From Elusimicrobiota bacterium (lineage in GTDB: Bacteria > Elusimicrobiota > Elusimicrobia > FEN-1173): a stretch of 64,000 bases of DNA. Position 1 is the first letter of the stretch. Every line of letters starts with the position of its first letter. The notes below the pieces were generated by a model. It searched no databases, was not told the origin of the DNA, and worked only from the letters and a program-made list of their open reading frames with translations. The DNA lies in the NCBI GenBank assembly GCA_016715645.1, contig JADJZR010000008.1:1-64000 (forward strand), written 5' to 3'. The position numbers and the translations under genes were made by a program. Shown piece after piece: positions 42,390-49,972 of the stretch.

Positions 42390-42785
42390 ATGACCTCTCA
42401 ACGGCCCCCCTCTTTCGCCTTGTTCGAATCCCTCTCCGAATCGCGGATCTCTGTCCTTTATCTGGCCCGCCGGGCCAAAGAAACCAAGGACATGGCCCTG
42501 GCCAAAGAATTAACCGAAAAAGGACAATCGCTCAAAATTGAAATGGCCCGCATCAGCACCTCTGGTGCCCCAAGTGCCGCTCTCTCTGAGAGCGGCCGAA
42601 TTCGCCGAACACTCACCGCTGATTGGAACAAAGAATCGACCGCCCTTTTGAAGCGCTCAAAAACCGCCCAATCCGAACTGGCCAAACTGGCGGCAAACAA
42701 GGAATTCGGGGAGCAATTCAGCGAACCCGGCCGAGGCTATTTCGGAACGAAGAAGAAAAAGCCAATATGCTCTATGGGCGGTTGA
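42390..42785 (+). CDS. Small helical array protein, copy 1, C-terminus replaced
   Basis: Copy 1 of a six-member family in the 42-51 kb array. Consensus: ALFESLSESRISVLYLARRA, an acidic/basic helix (KELTEKGQSLKIEMAR), TVEWTKE, then SKTAQSELAKLAA. This copy has the 48-bp palindromic insertion (42552-42599). After AANKEFGEQ the family C-terminus is lost, and the frame continues out of phase through a methyltransferase fragment. Predicted soluble helical bundle; function unknown. Confidence 0.6.
   Translation: MTSQRPPSFALFESLSESRISVLYLARRAKETKDMALAKELTEKGQSLKIEMARISTSGAPSAALSESGRIRRTLTADWNKESTALLKRSKTAQSELAKLAANKEFGEQFSEPGRGYFGTKKKKPICSMGG
42552..42599 (+). repeat. 48-bp in-frame palindromic insertion, copy 1
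   Basis: Inserted between codons for MAR and IRR relative to copies 2, 5 and 6, adding 16 residues. Two hairpins: GCACC-TCT-GGTGC (42556-42568) and arms GCCGCTCTC/GAGAGCGGC around TCT (42576-42596). The frame is kept. Confidence 0.8.
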
Positions 42786-42862
42786 CCTGCGAAAGTTTCT
42801 ACACCCCGGAAGAAGGGGCCTGGTTTTACAAAATGTGCGGTAACTTATTTCAAACGGAGATT
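42740..42862 (+). pseudogene. 3' fragment of a methyltransferase gene
   Basis: In the frame ending at 42895 the sequence reads FRNEEEKANMLYGRLTCESF, then YTPEEGAWFYKMCG. This matches the C-terminus of the methyltransferase at 59761-60423 (YRNDEEKANLLYWQLTCASF, YTPHEWAWFYKLCG), with clear nucleotide similarity up to 42840. It replaces the end of small helical copy 1 and lies just before the HEPN-MNT pair. It looks like a recombination scar linking the two loci. Confidence 0.8.
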
Positions 42863-42870
42863 TCATTTCT

Positions 42871-43299
42871 GTGGCGAAAATTAAAAAAGAGTTGACTCGT
42901 GGACATCGGTTTGCGTGTGACCCCTCGTTAAAAAGGCTCCTTGACAAAACGAGCGCGGACCTCAATATTTTGGCCGTTTTCCTTTTCGGTAGCAGGGCCA
43001 GACAGGAAGCGACCCCGTCCTCCGACTGGGACATCTGCCTGGTCTTATCGAAAGAGGAAGACAGTCCTCTCGCGTTTTCAGAGAAAAAAATTTCGTATCA
43101 AAAAGATTTTCCTGAATTCGACATTCAAATTCTCCAACAACTCCCTTTGGCGATTCGCAGGCGAATCTTCGCAGAGGGTCATGTGTTGTTCGCTCGTGAC
43201 GAGGATAAGCTCTATGAATTGGCCTATCGATTCGTCCGAGAATACGAGCTTTTTCGTCCCTATCACGAAAGCTATTTGGAGGCCGTTGCCCATGGTTGA
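42871..43299 (+). CDS. Nucleotidyltransferase (MNT), probable antitoxin partner of HEPN
   Basis: Minimal nucleotidyltransferase of 142 aa. Motif GSRARQEATPSSDWDICLV has Gly40-Ser41 and metal-binding Asp52 and Asp54. In type VII HEPN-MNT systems such enzymes AMPylate the HEPN toxin. GTG start at 42871. Its 3' end overlaps the HEPN gene by 8 bases. Longer than the roughly 100-residue minimal MNTs. Confidence 0.82.
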   Translation: MAKIKKELTRGHRFACDPSLKRLLDKTSADLNILAVFLFGSRARQEATPSSDWDICLVLSKEEDSPLAFSEKKISYQKDFPEFDIQILQQLPLAIRRRIFAEGHVLFARDEDKLYELAYRFVREYELFRPYHESYLEAVAHG

Positions 43300-43717
43300 C
43301 CGAGACCGCGTGTTGACGAAAATCGACGAACTGGATGGTTATCTTAGGGAATTGCGGGAAATCGCGCCGTTAAATTATCGGGATTTCCAGGAAACCGCCA
43401 TCAAACGAGCCTGTGAGCGACTTCTTCAAATTTCTGTTGAAACGGTTTTGGATATCTGCCATTTGTTTGTCATGGGTCATCGGTTGGGCCTTCCTGCCCA
43501 GGAACTAGATCTTTTTGAGAAGTTGGACAAAGCGGGACACATTACCCCCGCGTTGAAACGGTTGCTAAAGGACATGCGCGGGTTTCGAAACATCCTCGTT
43601 CACAAATACGCCGAGGTCGATGATGCTCTCGTCTACAAAACCATTCAACGCCGTTTGGGGGATTTTGAACTCTTCAAGCGTGAAGTTCTCAAGGACCTCA
43701 AAAAATTAAAAAAATGA
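43292..43717 (+). CDS. HEPN-domain protein (DUF86-like), probable RNase toxin
   Basis: HEPN protein of 141 aa with the ribonuclease motif R-x4-H: Arg99 to His104 in RGFRNILVHKYAEVDD. ERLLQISVETVLDICHLFV is the typical helical core. Together with the overlapping MNT gene it forms a type VII toxin-antitoxin-like pair. The start at 43292 overlaps the MNT stop. Confidence 0.83.
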   Translation: MVDRDRVLTKIDELDGYLRELREIAPLNYRDFQETAIKRACERLLQISVETVLDICHLFVMGHRLGLPAQELDLFEKLDKAGHITPALKRLLKDMRGFRNILVHKYAEVDDALVYKTIQRRLGDFELFKREVLKDLKKLKK

Positions 43718-43719
43718 AC

Positions 43720-43837
43720 GTAACTACCCAAATCCCTCATCCGCCCCTTCGGGGCACCTTCCCCCAAGAGGGGAAGGAAAATATAGATTTTCCCTCTCCT
43801 CTTGGGAGAGGGCAGGGTGAGGGACCTGAGCAGTTAC
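43720..43837. repeat. Intergenic palindromic repeat, full copy with terminal inverted repeats
   Basis: 118-bp element beginning 2 bases after the HEPN stop. Left end GTAACTACCCAAATCCCTCA, right end reverse complement GTAACTGCTCAGGTCCCTCA. Core CCCTCTCCTCTTGGGAGAGG. It is the only copy of the family inside the array. Confidence 0.85.
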
Positions 43838-43992
43838 AAATGAACATCACCCCTGTGTTTTCTTCGCTTCCGGAATCTCCTGGGAGCGCCGGGCTCGAGC
43901 CCGGCCGCTGCGCTGGAGTGTGGCGATCCAAAACATGGGAAAGCCGTTTGATCCCCCTCGGGCGTGGATTTTCAGAGAGGGATCGTGAGCAA

Positions 43993-44328
43993 ATGCGGGC
44001 TTTCCATCTCCAATGGCCAATTTCGCATTTCGCGCTGTTCGAACCCCTGTCCGAATCCCGAATATCTGTCCTCTGTCTGGCTCGCCAGGCCAAAGAATTG
44101 ACCGAGAAAGGCCAATCGCTTCGGACCGAAATGGACCGCCTTCGCCGAACGGTCACCATCGAGTGGACCAAAGAAACAAAGACGCACATCGCTCGTGCCG
44201 AAACCGCCCAATCCGAACTTACTACACTCATCGAAGCCGCCAACAAAAGCGCAATGGAAATGAGGTTCTTCACCCGCGCCTTAAGCACCGTATCAACCCT
44301 CCTCGCGTTAGCGAAAAAGGCCATCTAA
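43993..44328 (+). CDS. Small helical array protein, copy 2
   Basis: Family member of about 111 aa: ALFEPLSESRISVLCLARQA, QSLRTEMDRLRRTVTIEWTK, AQSELTTLIEAANKSAMEM, ending STLLALAKKAI. Lacks the 48-bp insertion and is among the more divergent copies. The start at 43993 (MRAFHLQWP) gives the family length; an in-frame ATG at 43840 is possible. Its stop overlaps an lhgO-like start (TAATG). Confidence 0.6.
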   Translation: MRAFHLQWPISHFALFEPLSESRISVLCLARQAKELTEKGQSLRTEMDRLRRTVTIEWTKETKTHIARAETAQSELTTLIEAANKSAMEMRFFTRALSTVSTLLALAKKAI

Positions 44329-44456
44329 TGGAATCCACCGATTTTCTCATCGTTGGCGCCGGAATCATCGGCTTCGCTGTTGCGAGGGAACTGCGCCAAC
44401 GCCACCCCAAAGCCAGCATTGTTGTTTTGGAAAAGGAATCCGATGACGAATACTGA
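44328..44456 (+). pseudogene. 5' fragment of an lhgO-like gene
   Basis: MESTDFLIVGAGIIGFAVAR and KASIVVLEKE match the start of the intact LhgO at 50852, roughly 80 percent identical in DNA by eye, then diverge after codon 37 and stop at 44454. The DUF1016 nuclease gene starts inside this fragment at 44443. Confidence 0.85.
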
Positions 44457-45561
44457 GAAACATTTAACCCTTGGACATCGGTCCGTGGATGCCCGTTTCA
44501 CTGCGGTTCCACCCATTGCGGGTGTGCCCGGCTCTTACGTCGCCATTCTTCAGAAATTAAAGAAACGCATCGCCGATGAGCGTGTTCGCGCAGTGCTCGC
44601 CGCCAATGCGTGGATGGTCATGCTCTATTGGGACATCGGTAAAGTCATTCTTTCCCGCCAGTCGGCCCAAGGGTGGGGGGCCAAGGTCATTGACCGCTTG
44701 TCCCATGATCTTTGCACAGCCTTCCCCGACATGCGGGGGCTCAGCTCGCGGAATCTCAAATATATGCGCGCTTTCGCCGGCGCATGGCCGGACCGCTCAA
44801 TTGTGCAACGGGTCGTTGCACAATTGCCTTGGCGGCACAACATTGCGCTTTTGGAACAGTTGCCCGACGCGAAATCCCGGTTGTGGTATGCTCGGGAAGC
44901 CCTCCGCCAGGGTTGGTCTCACTCCATTCTTGGTTTGCAGATCGAAGGTCAGGCTCACACGCGCCAGGGAAAGGCGGTCCATAATTTCCCCACCACGATC
45001 CCTCCCCCCGATTCGGATATGGCCGCCCAGGTGTTCAAGGATCCTTACCTGTTTGATTTCCTCGGCACCGCTGATCATCGACGAGAAAGGGAAGTTGAAT
45101 CCGCTTTGGTGGCGCACATCCAGCGTTTTCTTCTGGAGCTCGGCCAAGGGTTTTCCTTTGTGGGCCAACAGGTCCATCTCGAGGTGGGGGATCAGGATTT
45201 TTATATTGATTTGTTATTCTATCACCTCAAATTGCGCTGTTACGTTATTGTTGAGCTGAAGGCAGTCCCCTTTGAACCCGCGTTTGTTGGACAATTAAAT
45301 ATGTATCTGTCCGCCGTGGATGATCTGCTCCGTCACCCGGACGATAAGCCAACCATCGGCCTGCTTCTCTGTCGATCGAAGAGCAAAGTGGTGGTGGAAT
45401 ATGCCCTGCGTGATCTCAAAAAACCGATCGGTGTAGCCTCCTGGCAAACCCGGCTCGTCCACGCCTTGCCCAAGGATCTAAAAGGGAGTCTCCCGACCAT
45501 TCAGGAGATCGAAGCCGAAATGACGCTTAAAAAATTAAAACGAAAGAACGTGCGGCCATGA
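44443..45561 (+). CDS. DUF1016 (YhcG-like) PDDEXK nuclease-family protein
   Basis: Protein of 372 aa. N-terminal DUF1016_N region (VMLYWDIGKVILSRQS, GWGAKVIDRLSHDL, GLSSRNLKYMRAFA, VVAQLPWRHNIALLEQL) and C-terminal nuclease domain with QVHLEVGDQDFYIDLLFYH and IVELKAVPFEP, the D...ELK catalytic pattern. Members are often found in toxin or defence loci. The start at 44443 lies in the lhgO fragment and the stop overlaps copy 3 (ATGA). Full length. Confidence 0.88.
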   Translation: MTNTEKHLTLGHRSVDARFTAVPPIAGVPGSYVAILQKLKKRIADERVRAVLAANAWMVMLYWDIGKVILSRQSAQGWGAKVIDRLSHDLCTAFPDMRGLSSRNLKYMRAFAGAWPDRSIVQRVVAQLPWRHNIALLEQLPDAKSRLWYAREALRQGWSHSILGLQIEGQAHTRQGKAVHNFPTTIPPPDSDMAAQVFKDPYLFDFLGTADHRREREVESALVAHIQRFLLELGQGFSFVGQQVHLEVGDQDFYIDLLFYHLKLRCYVIVELKAVPFEPAFVGQLNMYLSAVDDLLRHPDDKPTIGLLLCRSKSKVVVEYALRDLKKPIGVASWQTRLVHALPKDLKGSLPTIQEIEAEMTLKKLKRKNVRP

Positions 45562-45956
45562 TAATAAAAACCGCCGGATCCACCGCCCTTCTCGAATCCT
45601 TGTCCGATTCCCGGATTTCCATCCTCCATCTAGCCCGCCAGGCCAAAGAAACCAAAGACATGGCCCTGGCCAAAGAATTGACCGAAAAAGGTCAATCGCT
45701 TAAAATTGAAATGGCCCGCATCAGCACCTCTGGTGCCCCAAGTGCCGCTCTCTCTGAGGGCGGCCGGATTCGCCGAACACTCACTGTCGAATGGACCAAA
45801 GAGGCCGCCGCTCTTCTGAAACGCTCAAAAACCACCCAATCCGAACTGACCCGGTTGGCGGCAACCGCGGAAAAAAGCGCCAGGAAAACAAAGGTCCTCG
45901 CCCGGGCCCTAAACGCCGTATCCAACGTCCTCGCGCTAGTGAAAAAGGTCCCGTGA
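45558..45956 (+). CDS. Small helical array protein, copy 3
   Basis: Family member of 132 aa: ALLESLSDSRISILHLARQA, KELTEKGQSLKIEMAR, TVEWTKEAAALLKRSKTTQS, LAATAEKSARKTKVLARAL. Carries the 48-bp insertion (45720-45767). Nearly identical in DNA to copy 4 in its second half. ATG in an ATGA overlap; the stop overlaps the next ATG (TGATG). Confidence 0.65.
   Translation: MIIKTAGSTALLESLSDSRISILHLARQAKETKDMALAKELTEKGQSLKIEMARISTSGAPSAALSEGGRIRRTLTVEWTKEAAALLKRSKTTQSELTRLAATAEKSARKTKVLARALNAVSNVLALVKKVP
45720..45767 (+). repeat. 48-bp in-frame palindromic insertion, copy 2
   Basis: Same insertion as at 42552, same codon position, with one mismatch in the second hairpin (GAGGGCGGC instead of GAGAGCGGC). 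Confidence 0.8.
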
Positions 45957-46552
45957 TGGAATCTATTCAGACTCTATTCATCAGCAGTGTCCAAAAAGAG
46001 TTCGCCGAAGAGCGACGAGCGATCAAAGCCTTTGTCGAAGGTGATCCACGTTTGCGGCGACATTTTGCGGAACCGCTGTTTTTGGCCCGTTATGCCGAAA
46101 AGGCCGGAAGCGGAATCCTCGACATGATCGCCCGATGCAAAGCGGTCGGCCTGCCACTGGTGCGGTTTCGGCAAGAGGGGGGACAATTCGTCCAAACTCT
46201 TCCCCGCCCCCGCCGATCCCGTCCAAGCTCGAAGGCCCAAGAGGCCCAAGAGGCCCAAGAGGCCCAAGAGGCCCAAGGGGGCCTGTCGTCCGTTGAGATG
46301 TTGATGCTGAAGGCGGGCGCCCGTCATCCCCAAAGCGGTCGGCACCTATTGAGCGCGACAGGCTACAAGGCCCGAACAGGTAATTTCAAAAGGGGTCTCG
46401 ATAAACTTCTTTCTGCTCATCTGATGGAAATGACCATCCCCCAAAAACCCACAAGCCAACAACAACGGTATCGAACCACAAAGAAAGGCCGACAGTTATT
46501 GTCCCGCTCCCAGTTATCTCCCTTCCCCACCGCCCTGGAGAAGACCCGATGA
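45956..46552 (+). pseudogene. Internally deleted DUF4062-AlbA_2/ATPase protein
   Basis: Open frame of 198 aa joining the start of a DUF4062-type protein (TLFISSVQKEFAEERRAIKA, EGDPRLRRHF) directly to the end of a COG2865-type protein (LFLARYAEKAGSGILDMIAR, FRQEGGQFVQTL). The AlbA_2 and ATPase parts in between are missing. A tandem AQE linker (46235-46279) and a winged helix follow. The first residues MES equal the lhgO start, so translation may use that start. Ends LEKTR. Confidence 0.7.
46235..46279 (+). repeat. 9-bp tandem repeat x5 in the DUF4062 remnant
   Basis: GCCCAAGAG units (AQE) four times, then GCCCAAGGG (AQG). In frame, between ATPase remnant and winged helix, the same position as the linkers in the AlbA_2 copies. 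Confidence 0.9.
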
Positions 46553-47583
46553 ATAACGATTTTCGTTTGCCGCTGGAAACCGTATGGCTCTTGAACGCCG
46601 TCGCGGAACACAAAGGCCGTCAGGATCTCTACACGAAACTGTCTCCGGAAACGTTAAGGGCTCTTGGCGAAGCGGCGCTGATTCAGAGCGCCGAGTCTTC
46701 CAACCGCATTGAAGGCGTTACGGTGGATCGACATCGGCTAAAACCGTTGGTTATGGGAAGAGACACCCCCCGAGACCGTTCGGAAGAAGAAGTCGTGGGT
46801 TACCGGAAAGCGCTCGATCTCATCCACAAGAAACACAAGGGACTGAGCATCACCCCGGAAACGATTTTGGAGATTCATCGCCTTTGTCGCGGGGAGAGCT
46901 GGGACGCTGGGAAATGGAAAGTAAAAGACAACGACATCATTCGAAAAGAGCCGAACGGGCACGTGACAGTTCTTTTCCGACCCGTTTGCGCCCGGGACAC
47001 TCTCCCGAGGGTAAAGAAGCTGTGCCGGGACTATTCGGAAATTCTGCAACAGGAAAATCGTCCCGCGCTCCTCTCCCTCGCCTGTTTTGTCCTTGATTTT
47101 CTTTGCATTCACCCGTTTCGGGACGGAAACGGTCGAGTGTCCCGCCTCTTGACGTTGTTGGCTCTTTATCGGCAGGGATACACGGTGGGGAAATACATCA
47201 GCTTGGAGCGCCTTATTGAAGAGACGAAAGAGACTTACTACGAGACGCTCAACAAAAGCTCCCAAGGATGGCACCAAAACCGGCAGGATGTTGTTGCCTG
47301 GGTCAACTATTTCCTTGGCACTCTCTTGCGGGCGTATCGGGAATTTGAACGGAAAGCCCGATCGTTGCCGTCCGCGCGAGGCGCGAAAACGATCCTTGTC
47401 CGCCAGGCCGTCACGGCTCAGGTCGGGGAATTTTCTCTGGCCGACATCCGCAGAGAGTGTCCGGCCGTAAGTCGCGATATGGTGAAGCTCATTCTCCGAA
47501 GAATGGCCGAGGAGGGGTCCATTAAAAGCCTCGGAAAGGGCCAATCCGCACGATGGAAAAAGGTAGGGAAAACACGTGAATAG
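46549..47583 (+). CDS. Fic/DOC family protein
   Basis: Fic-domain AMP-transferase-type protein of 344 aa. The catalytic motif HPFRDGNGRVSR (188-199) is complete, and an N-terminal inhibitory motif SSNRIEG (50-56) suggests class II self-inhibition. A C-terminal winged helix is likely (FSLADIRRECPAVSRDMVKL). Start in an ATGA overlap with the DUF4062 remnant; stop overlaps copy 4 by 8 bases. May modify host or phage proteins. Confidence 0.92.
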   Translation: MNNDFRLPLETVWLLNAVAEHKGRQDLYTKLSPETLRALGEAALIQSAESSNRIEGVTVDRHRLKPLVMGRDTPRDRSEEEVVGYRKALDLIHKKHKGLSITPETILEIHRLCRGESWDAGKWKVKDNDIIRKEPNGHVTVLFRPVCARDTLPRVKKLCRDYSEILQQENRPALLSLACFVLDFLCIHPFRDGNGRVSRLLTLLALYRQGYTVGKYISLERLIEETKETYYETLNKSSQGWHQNRQDVVAWVNYFLGTLLRAYREFERKARSLPSARGAKTILVRQAVTAQVGEFSLADIRRECPAVSRDMVKLILRRMAEEGSIKSLGKGQSARWKKVGKTRE

Positions 47584-48133
47584 GGCAATGTCGCGCAATG
47601 GGGTAACGAATAGGGTAATAAAATCTTCCGATGGTCCGACGCGTCAGCCCGTCGGAGAAATCCCGAAGACGGTGAGTCGCCGCCGCGTTCGGATTACAAG
47701 TAACGCGCGCCCGCCGTCCCCCACCGCCCTGTTCGAATCGCGGATCTCTGTCCTTTATCTGGCCCGCCGGGCCAAAGAAACCAAGGACATGGCCCTGGCC
47801 AAAGAATTGGCCGAGAAGGGCCAATCGCTTAAAATTGAAATGGCCCGCATCAGCACCTCTGGTGCCCCAAGTGCCGCTCTCTCTGAGAGCGGCCGGATTC
47901 GCCGAACACTCACTGTCGAATGGACCAAAGAGGCCACCGCCCTTCTGAAACGCTCAAAAACCGCCCAATCCGAACTGACCCGGTTGGCGGCAACCGCGGA
48001 AAAAAGCGCCAGGAAAACGAAAGCATTCGCCCTCGCCCTCGACGCCGCGTCCAACGTTGTCGGGTTGGCTGTGTCCAACAAACGACCACGCCAGTTGGGC
48101 CATGGCTGGGGCACGGGGGAGGCCGTCCCATGA
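47576..48133 (+). CDS. Small helical array protein, copy 4, with N-terminal extension
   Basis: Family member of 185 aa with a 50-residue extension shared only with copy 5 (GVTNRVI, GEIPKTVS, ARPPSPTALFES). Then RISVLYLARRAKETKDMALA and the family core, with the 48-bp insertion (47849-47896). The SLSES segment is deleted. The C-terminus (SNVVGLAVSNKRPRQLGHGW) departs from the family. GTG start at 47576; an ATG at 47588 is possible. Confidence 0.58.
   Translation: MNRAMSRNGVTNRVIKSSDGPTRQPVGEIPKTVSRRRVRITSNARPPSPTALFESRISVLYLARRAKETKDMALAKELAEKGQSLKIEMARISTSGAPSAALSESGRIRRTLTVEWTKEATALLKRSKTAQSELTRLAATAEKSARKTKAFALALDAASNVVGLAVSNKRPRQLGHGWGTGEAVP
47849..47896 (+). repeat. 48-bp in-frame palindromic insertion, copy 3
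   Basis: Same double-hairpin insertion as at 42552, with both hairpins perfect. Located at the same codon boundary. Confidence 0.8.
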
Positions 48134-49488
48134 CGCTCGAGGAACTGGATCTTCTCCTGGCGGAGGGGGAAGGGCTGACCGTGGAGTTCAAAGAACGATT
48201 TACGCCAAGGATTGATCGAGATTTGGTTGCGCTGGCCAATGCCAGGGGAGGGACCATTTTTCTCGGGGTTAACGATGAAAGTCAAATTATCGGCGAAAAG
48301 CTCACCAACCGGATGAAAGCGGAAATTCTGTCCCTGGCGAGAAAGTGTGAACCGCCGGTGCCCCTCTCAAAAATTTCGCAGATCGGCAAGACGGTCGCTA
48401 TCGAGGTGTCGGAGGGTCCGAAGAAACCTTACAGTTGCTCCTCCGGCTATTTTCGCAGATTGGACGCGGTGACTCAAAAGATGACCCATGAGGAAGTGGG
48501 TCTTTTGTTCAGGAACGCCGATGAACTCTCGTTTGAGGAGCGGCCTTGCCGGGACGTCTCCTGGACCGACATTTCAGAGGAAAAAATTAAAATTTTTTTC
48601 GAAGAAGCCGGAATCCATGCGGGAGAAAGAACCCCGCGGGATATTTTGACCAGTCTCAATCTCGCGTCGAAAGAAGGCATCAAAAACGCGGGCGTTCTTT
48701 TCTTTGCCCGAGAACCCCGACGTCCTCTGTTGCAATGCGAAGCGATCCTTGTTTCTTTCAAGGGCACGAAGGGCGTGGATATTTTGGACCGAAAAGACAT
48801 ACAAGACGACCTCCGGACCCAGTATCAAGAGGCCATGGTTTTTTTAAAACGGCATTTAAGCGTCAGAACCAATATCCAGGGGTTCGATCGCAAAGATTAC
48901 TACGAAATCCCTCTGGAAGCGTTGCGCGAGGCGGTGGCCAACGCCGTCATTCATCGGGACTACGGGGTGCGCGGGACGAGCTTGATGGTGGAAGTTCACG
49001 AGGACCGGGTGGTGATCAAAAATCCGGGGGGGTTTCCAGCGGGCATGAGCCGGCAGAAAATCGGAGATCTCTCGGTGCGGCGCAACGAATTGATCGCCGA
49101 CATGTTTGCCCGCATGCACCGGGTGGAACGCATGGGTTCCGGATTTAAGCGGATTCGCGAAAGCATGGAAAAGGCCGGGTTGCCCTTCCCTAAGATATCC
49201 AGCAACGGTTTTTTCATTATTGAATTTGCCAGGCCCCCGCTGGCTGAGCAGGCCGGGAATCAAAGTTCGGTGAAAAGTTCGGTGAAAAGTTCGGTGAAAA
49301 TTGTTGATCTCATCCGCCAATACAAGGACATAACAATTCCTGTGATGGCGGAAAGATTAAATTTGACAACACGCGCTGTTGAAAAACAACTGGAGAAATT
49401 GCAGACGACCGGCCGTGTCCGCCGTGTGGGTCCCGACAAGGGGGGGCATTGGGTAATTACGGAGATTAAAGGTAGTGAAAACACGTGA
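48130..49488 (+). CDS. AlbA_2/HATPase (RecG-like) regulator, copy 2
   Basis: Paralogue (452 aa) of the 39949 gene: EGLTVEFKERFTPRIDRDLV, ANARGGTIFLGVNDES, EALREAVANAVIHRDYGVRG, VKNPGG-like VIKNPGGFPAGMS and VERMGSGFKRIRE. Residues 379-390 are three SSVK repeats, then a winged helix (IPVMAERLNLTTRAVEKQL). ATGA overlaps at the start, GTGA at the end. Function inferred only by family. Confidence 0.85.
   Translation: MTLEELDLLLAEGEGLTVEFKERFTPRIDRDLVALANARGGTIFLGVNDESQIIGEKLTNRMKAEILSLARKCEPPVPLSKISQIGKTVAIEVSEGPKKPYSCSSGYFRRLDAVTQKMTHEEVGLLFRNADELSFEERPCRDVSWTDISEEKIKIFFEEAGIHAGERTPRDILTSLNLASKEGIKNAGVLFFAREPRRPLLQCEAILVSFKGTKGVDILDRKDIQDDLRTQYQEAMVFLKRHLSVRTNIQGFDRKDYYEIPLEALREAVANAVIHRDYGVRGTSLMVEVHEDRVVIKNPGGFPAGMSRQKIGDLSVRRNELIADMFARMHRVERMGSGFKRIRESMEKAGLPFPKISSNGFFIIEFARPPLAEQAGNQSSVKSSVKSSVKIVDLIRQYKDITIPVMAERLNLTTRAVEKQLEKLQTTGRVRRVGPDKGGHWVITEIKGSENT
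49264..49299 (+). repeat. 12-bp tandem repeat x3 in AlbA_2 copy 2
   Basis: AGTTCGGTGAAA three times (SSVK), at the same linker position as the EGVN repeats of copy 1, but with unrelated sequence. Confidence 0.92.
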
Positions 49489-49958
49489 ACAGGGCCATGC
49501 CACGCAATGGGGTAACGAATAGGGTCATAGCATCTTCCGGGAGTCCAATGAACCGGCCCATCGGAGAAATCCCGAAGGCGGTGAGTCTCCGCCGAATTCG
49601 AACTTCAAGTGACGCGCGCCCGCCGTCCCCCACCGCCCTGTTCGAATCCCTCTCCGAATCGCGGATCTCTGTTCTTTATCTAGCCCGCCAGGCCAAAGAA
49701 GGCAAGAACACTGACCTGGCCAAGCGATTGACCGCCCAAGGCCAATCCCTGCGCCAGGAAATAACCCGAATTCGCCAAACAGCGACCGCCGTCTGGACCA
49801 AAGAAACCCAATCGCTCATCGCCCAGGCCGGGACCGCCCAATCCGAACTTGCTAAACTCATCAAAGACGCTGACAAAAGCGCAAAGAAAACGAAGGCCTT
49901 TGCCCGCGCCCTCGCCGCCGTATCAAACGTCCTCGCGTTAGCGAAAAAGGCGATCTAA
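49485..49958 (+). CDS. Small helical array protein, copy 5, with N-terminal extension
   Basis: Family member of 157 aa with the same N-terminal extension as copy 4 (MNRAMPRNGVTNRVI). Core: ALFESLSESRISVLYLARQA, AQGQSLRQEITRIRQTA, AVWTKETQSLIAQAGTAQSE, ending SNVLALAKKAI. No 48-bp insertion. GTG start in a GTGA overlap. Stop followed by an lhgO-like start in TAATG. Confidence 0.6.
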   Translation: MNRAMPRNGVTNRVIASSGSPMNRPIGEIPKAVSLRRIRTSSDARPPSPTALFESLSESRISVLYLARQAKEGKNTDLAKRLTAQGQSLRQEITRIRQTATAVWTKETQSLIAQAGTAQSELAKLIKDADKSAKKTKAFARALAAVSNVLALAKKAI

Positions 49959-49972
49959 TGGAATCCGCATGA
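49958..49972 (+). pseudogene. Four-codon lhgO-start remnant
   Basis: ATGGAATCC, the first three codons of lhgO, then GCA and TGA. The TGA lies in an ATGA overlap with the next gene at 49969. A minimal relic of the small-helical-gene to lhgO junction. Confidence 0.6.
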
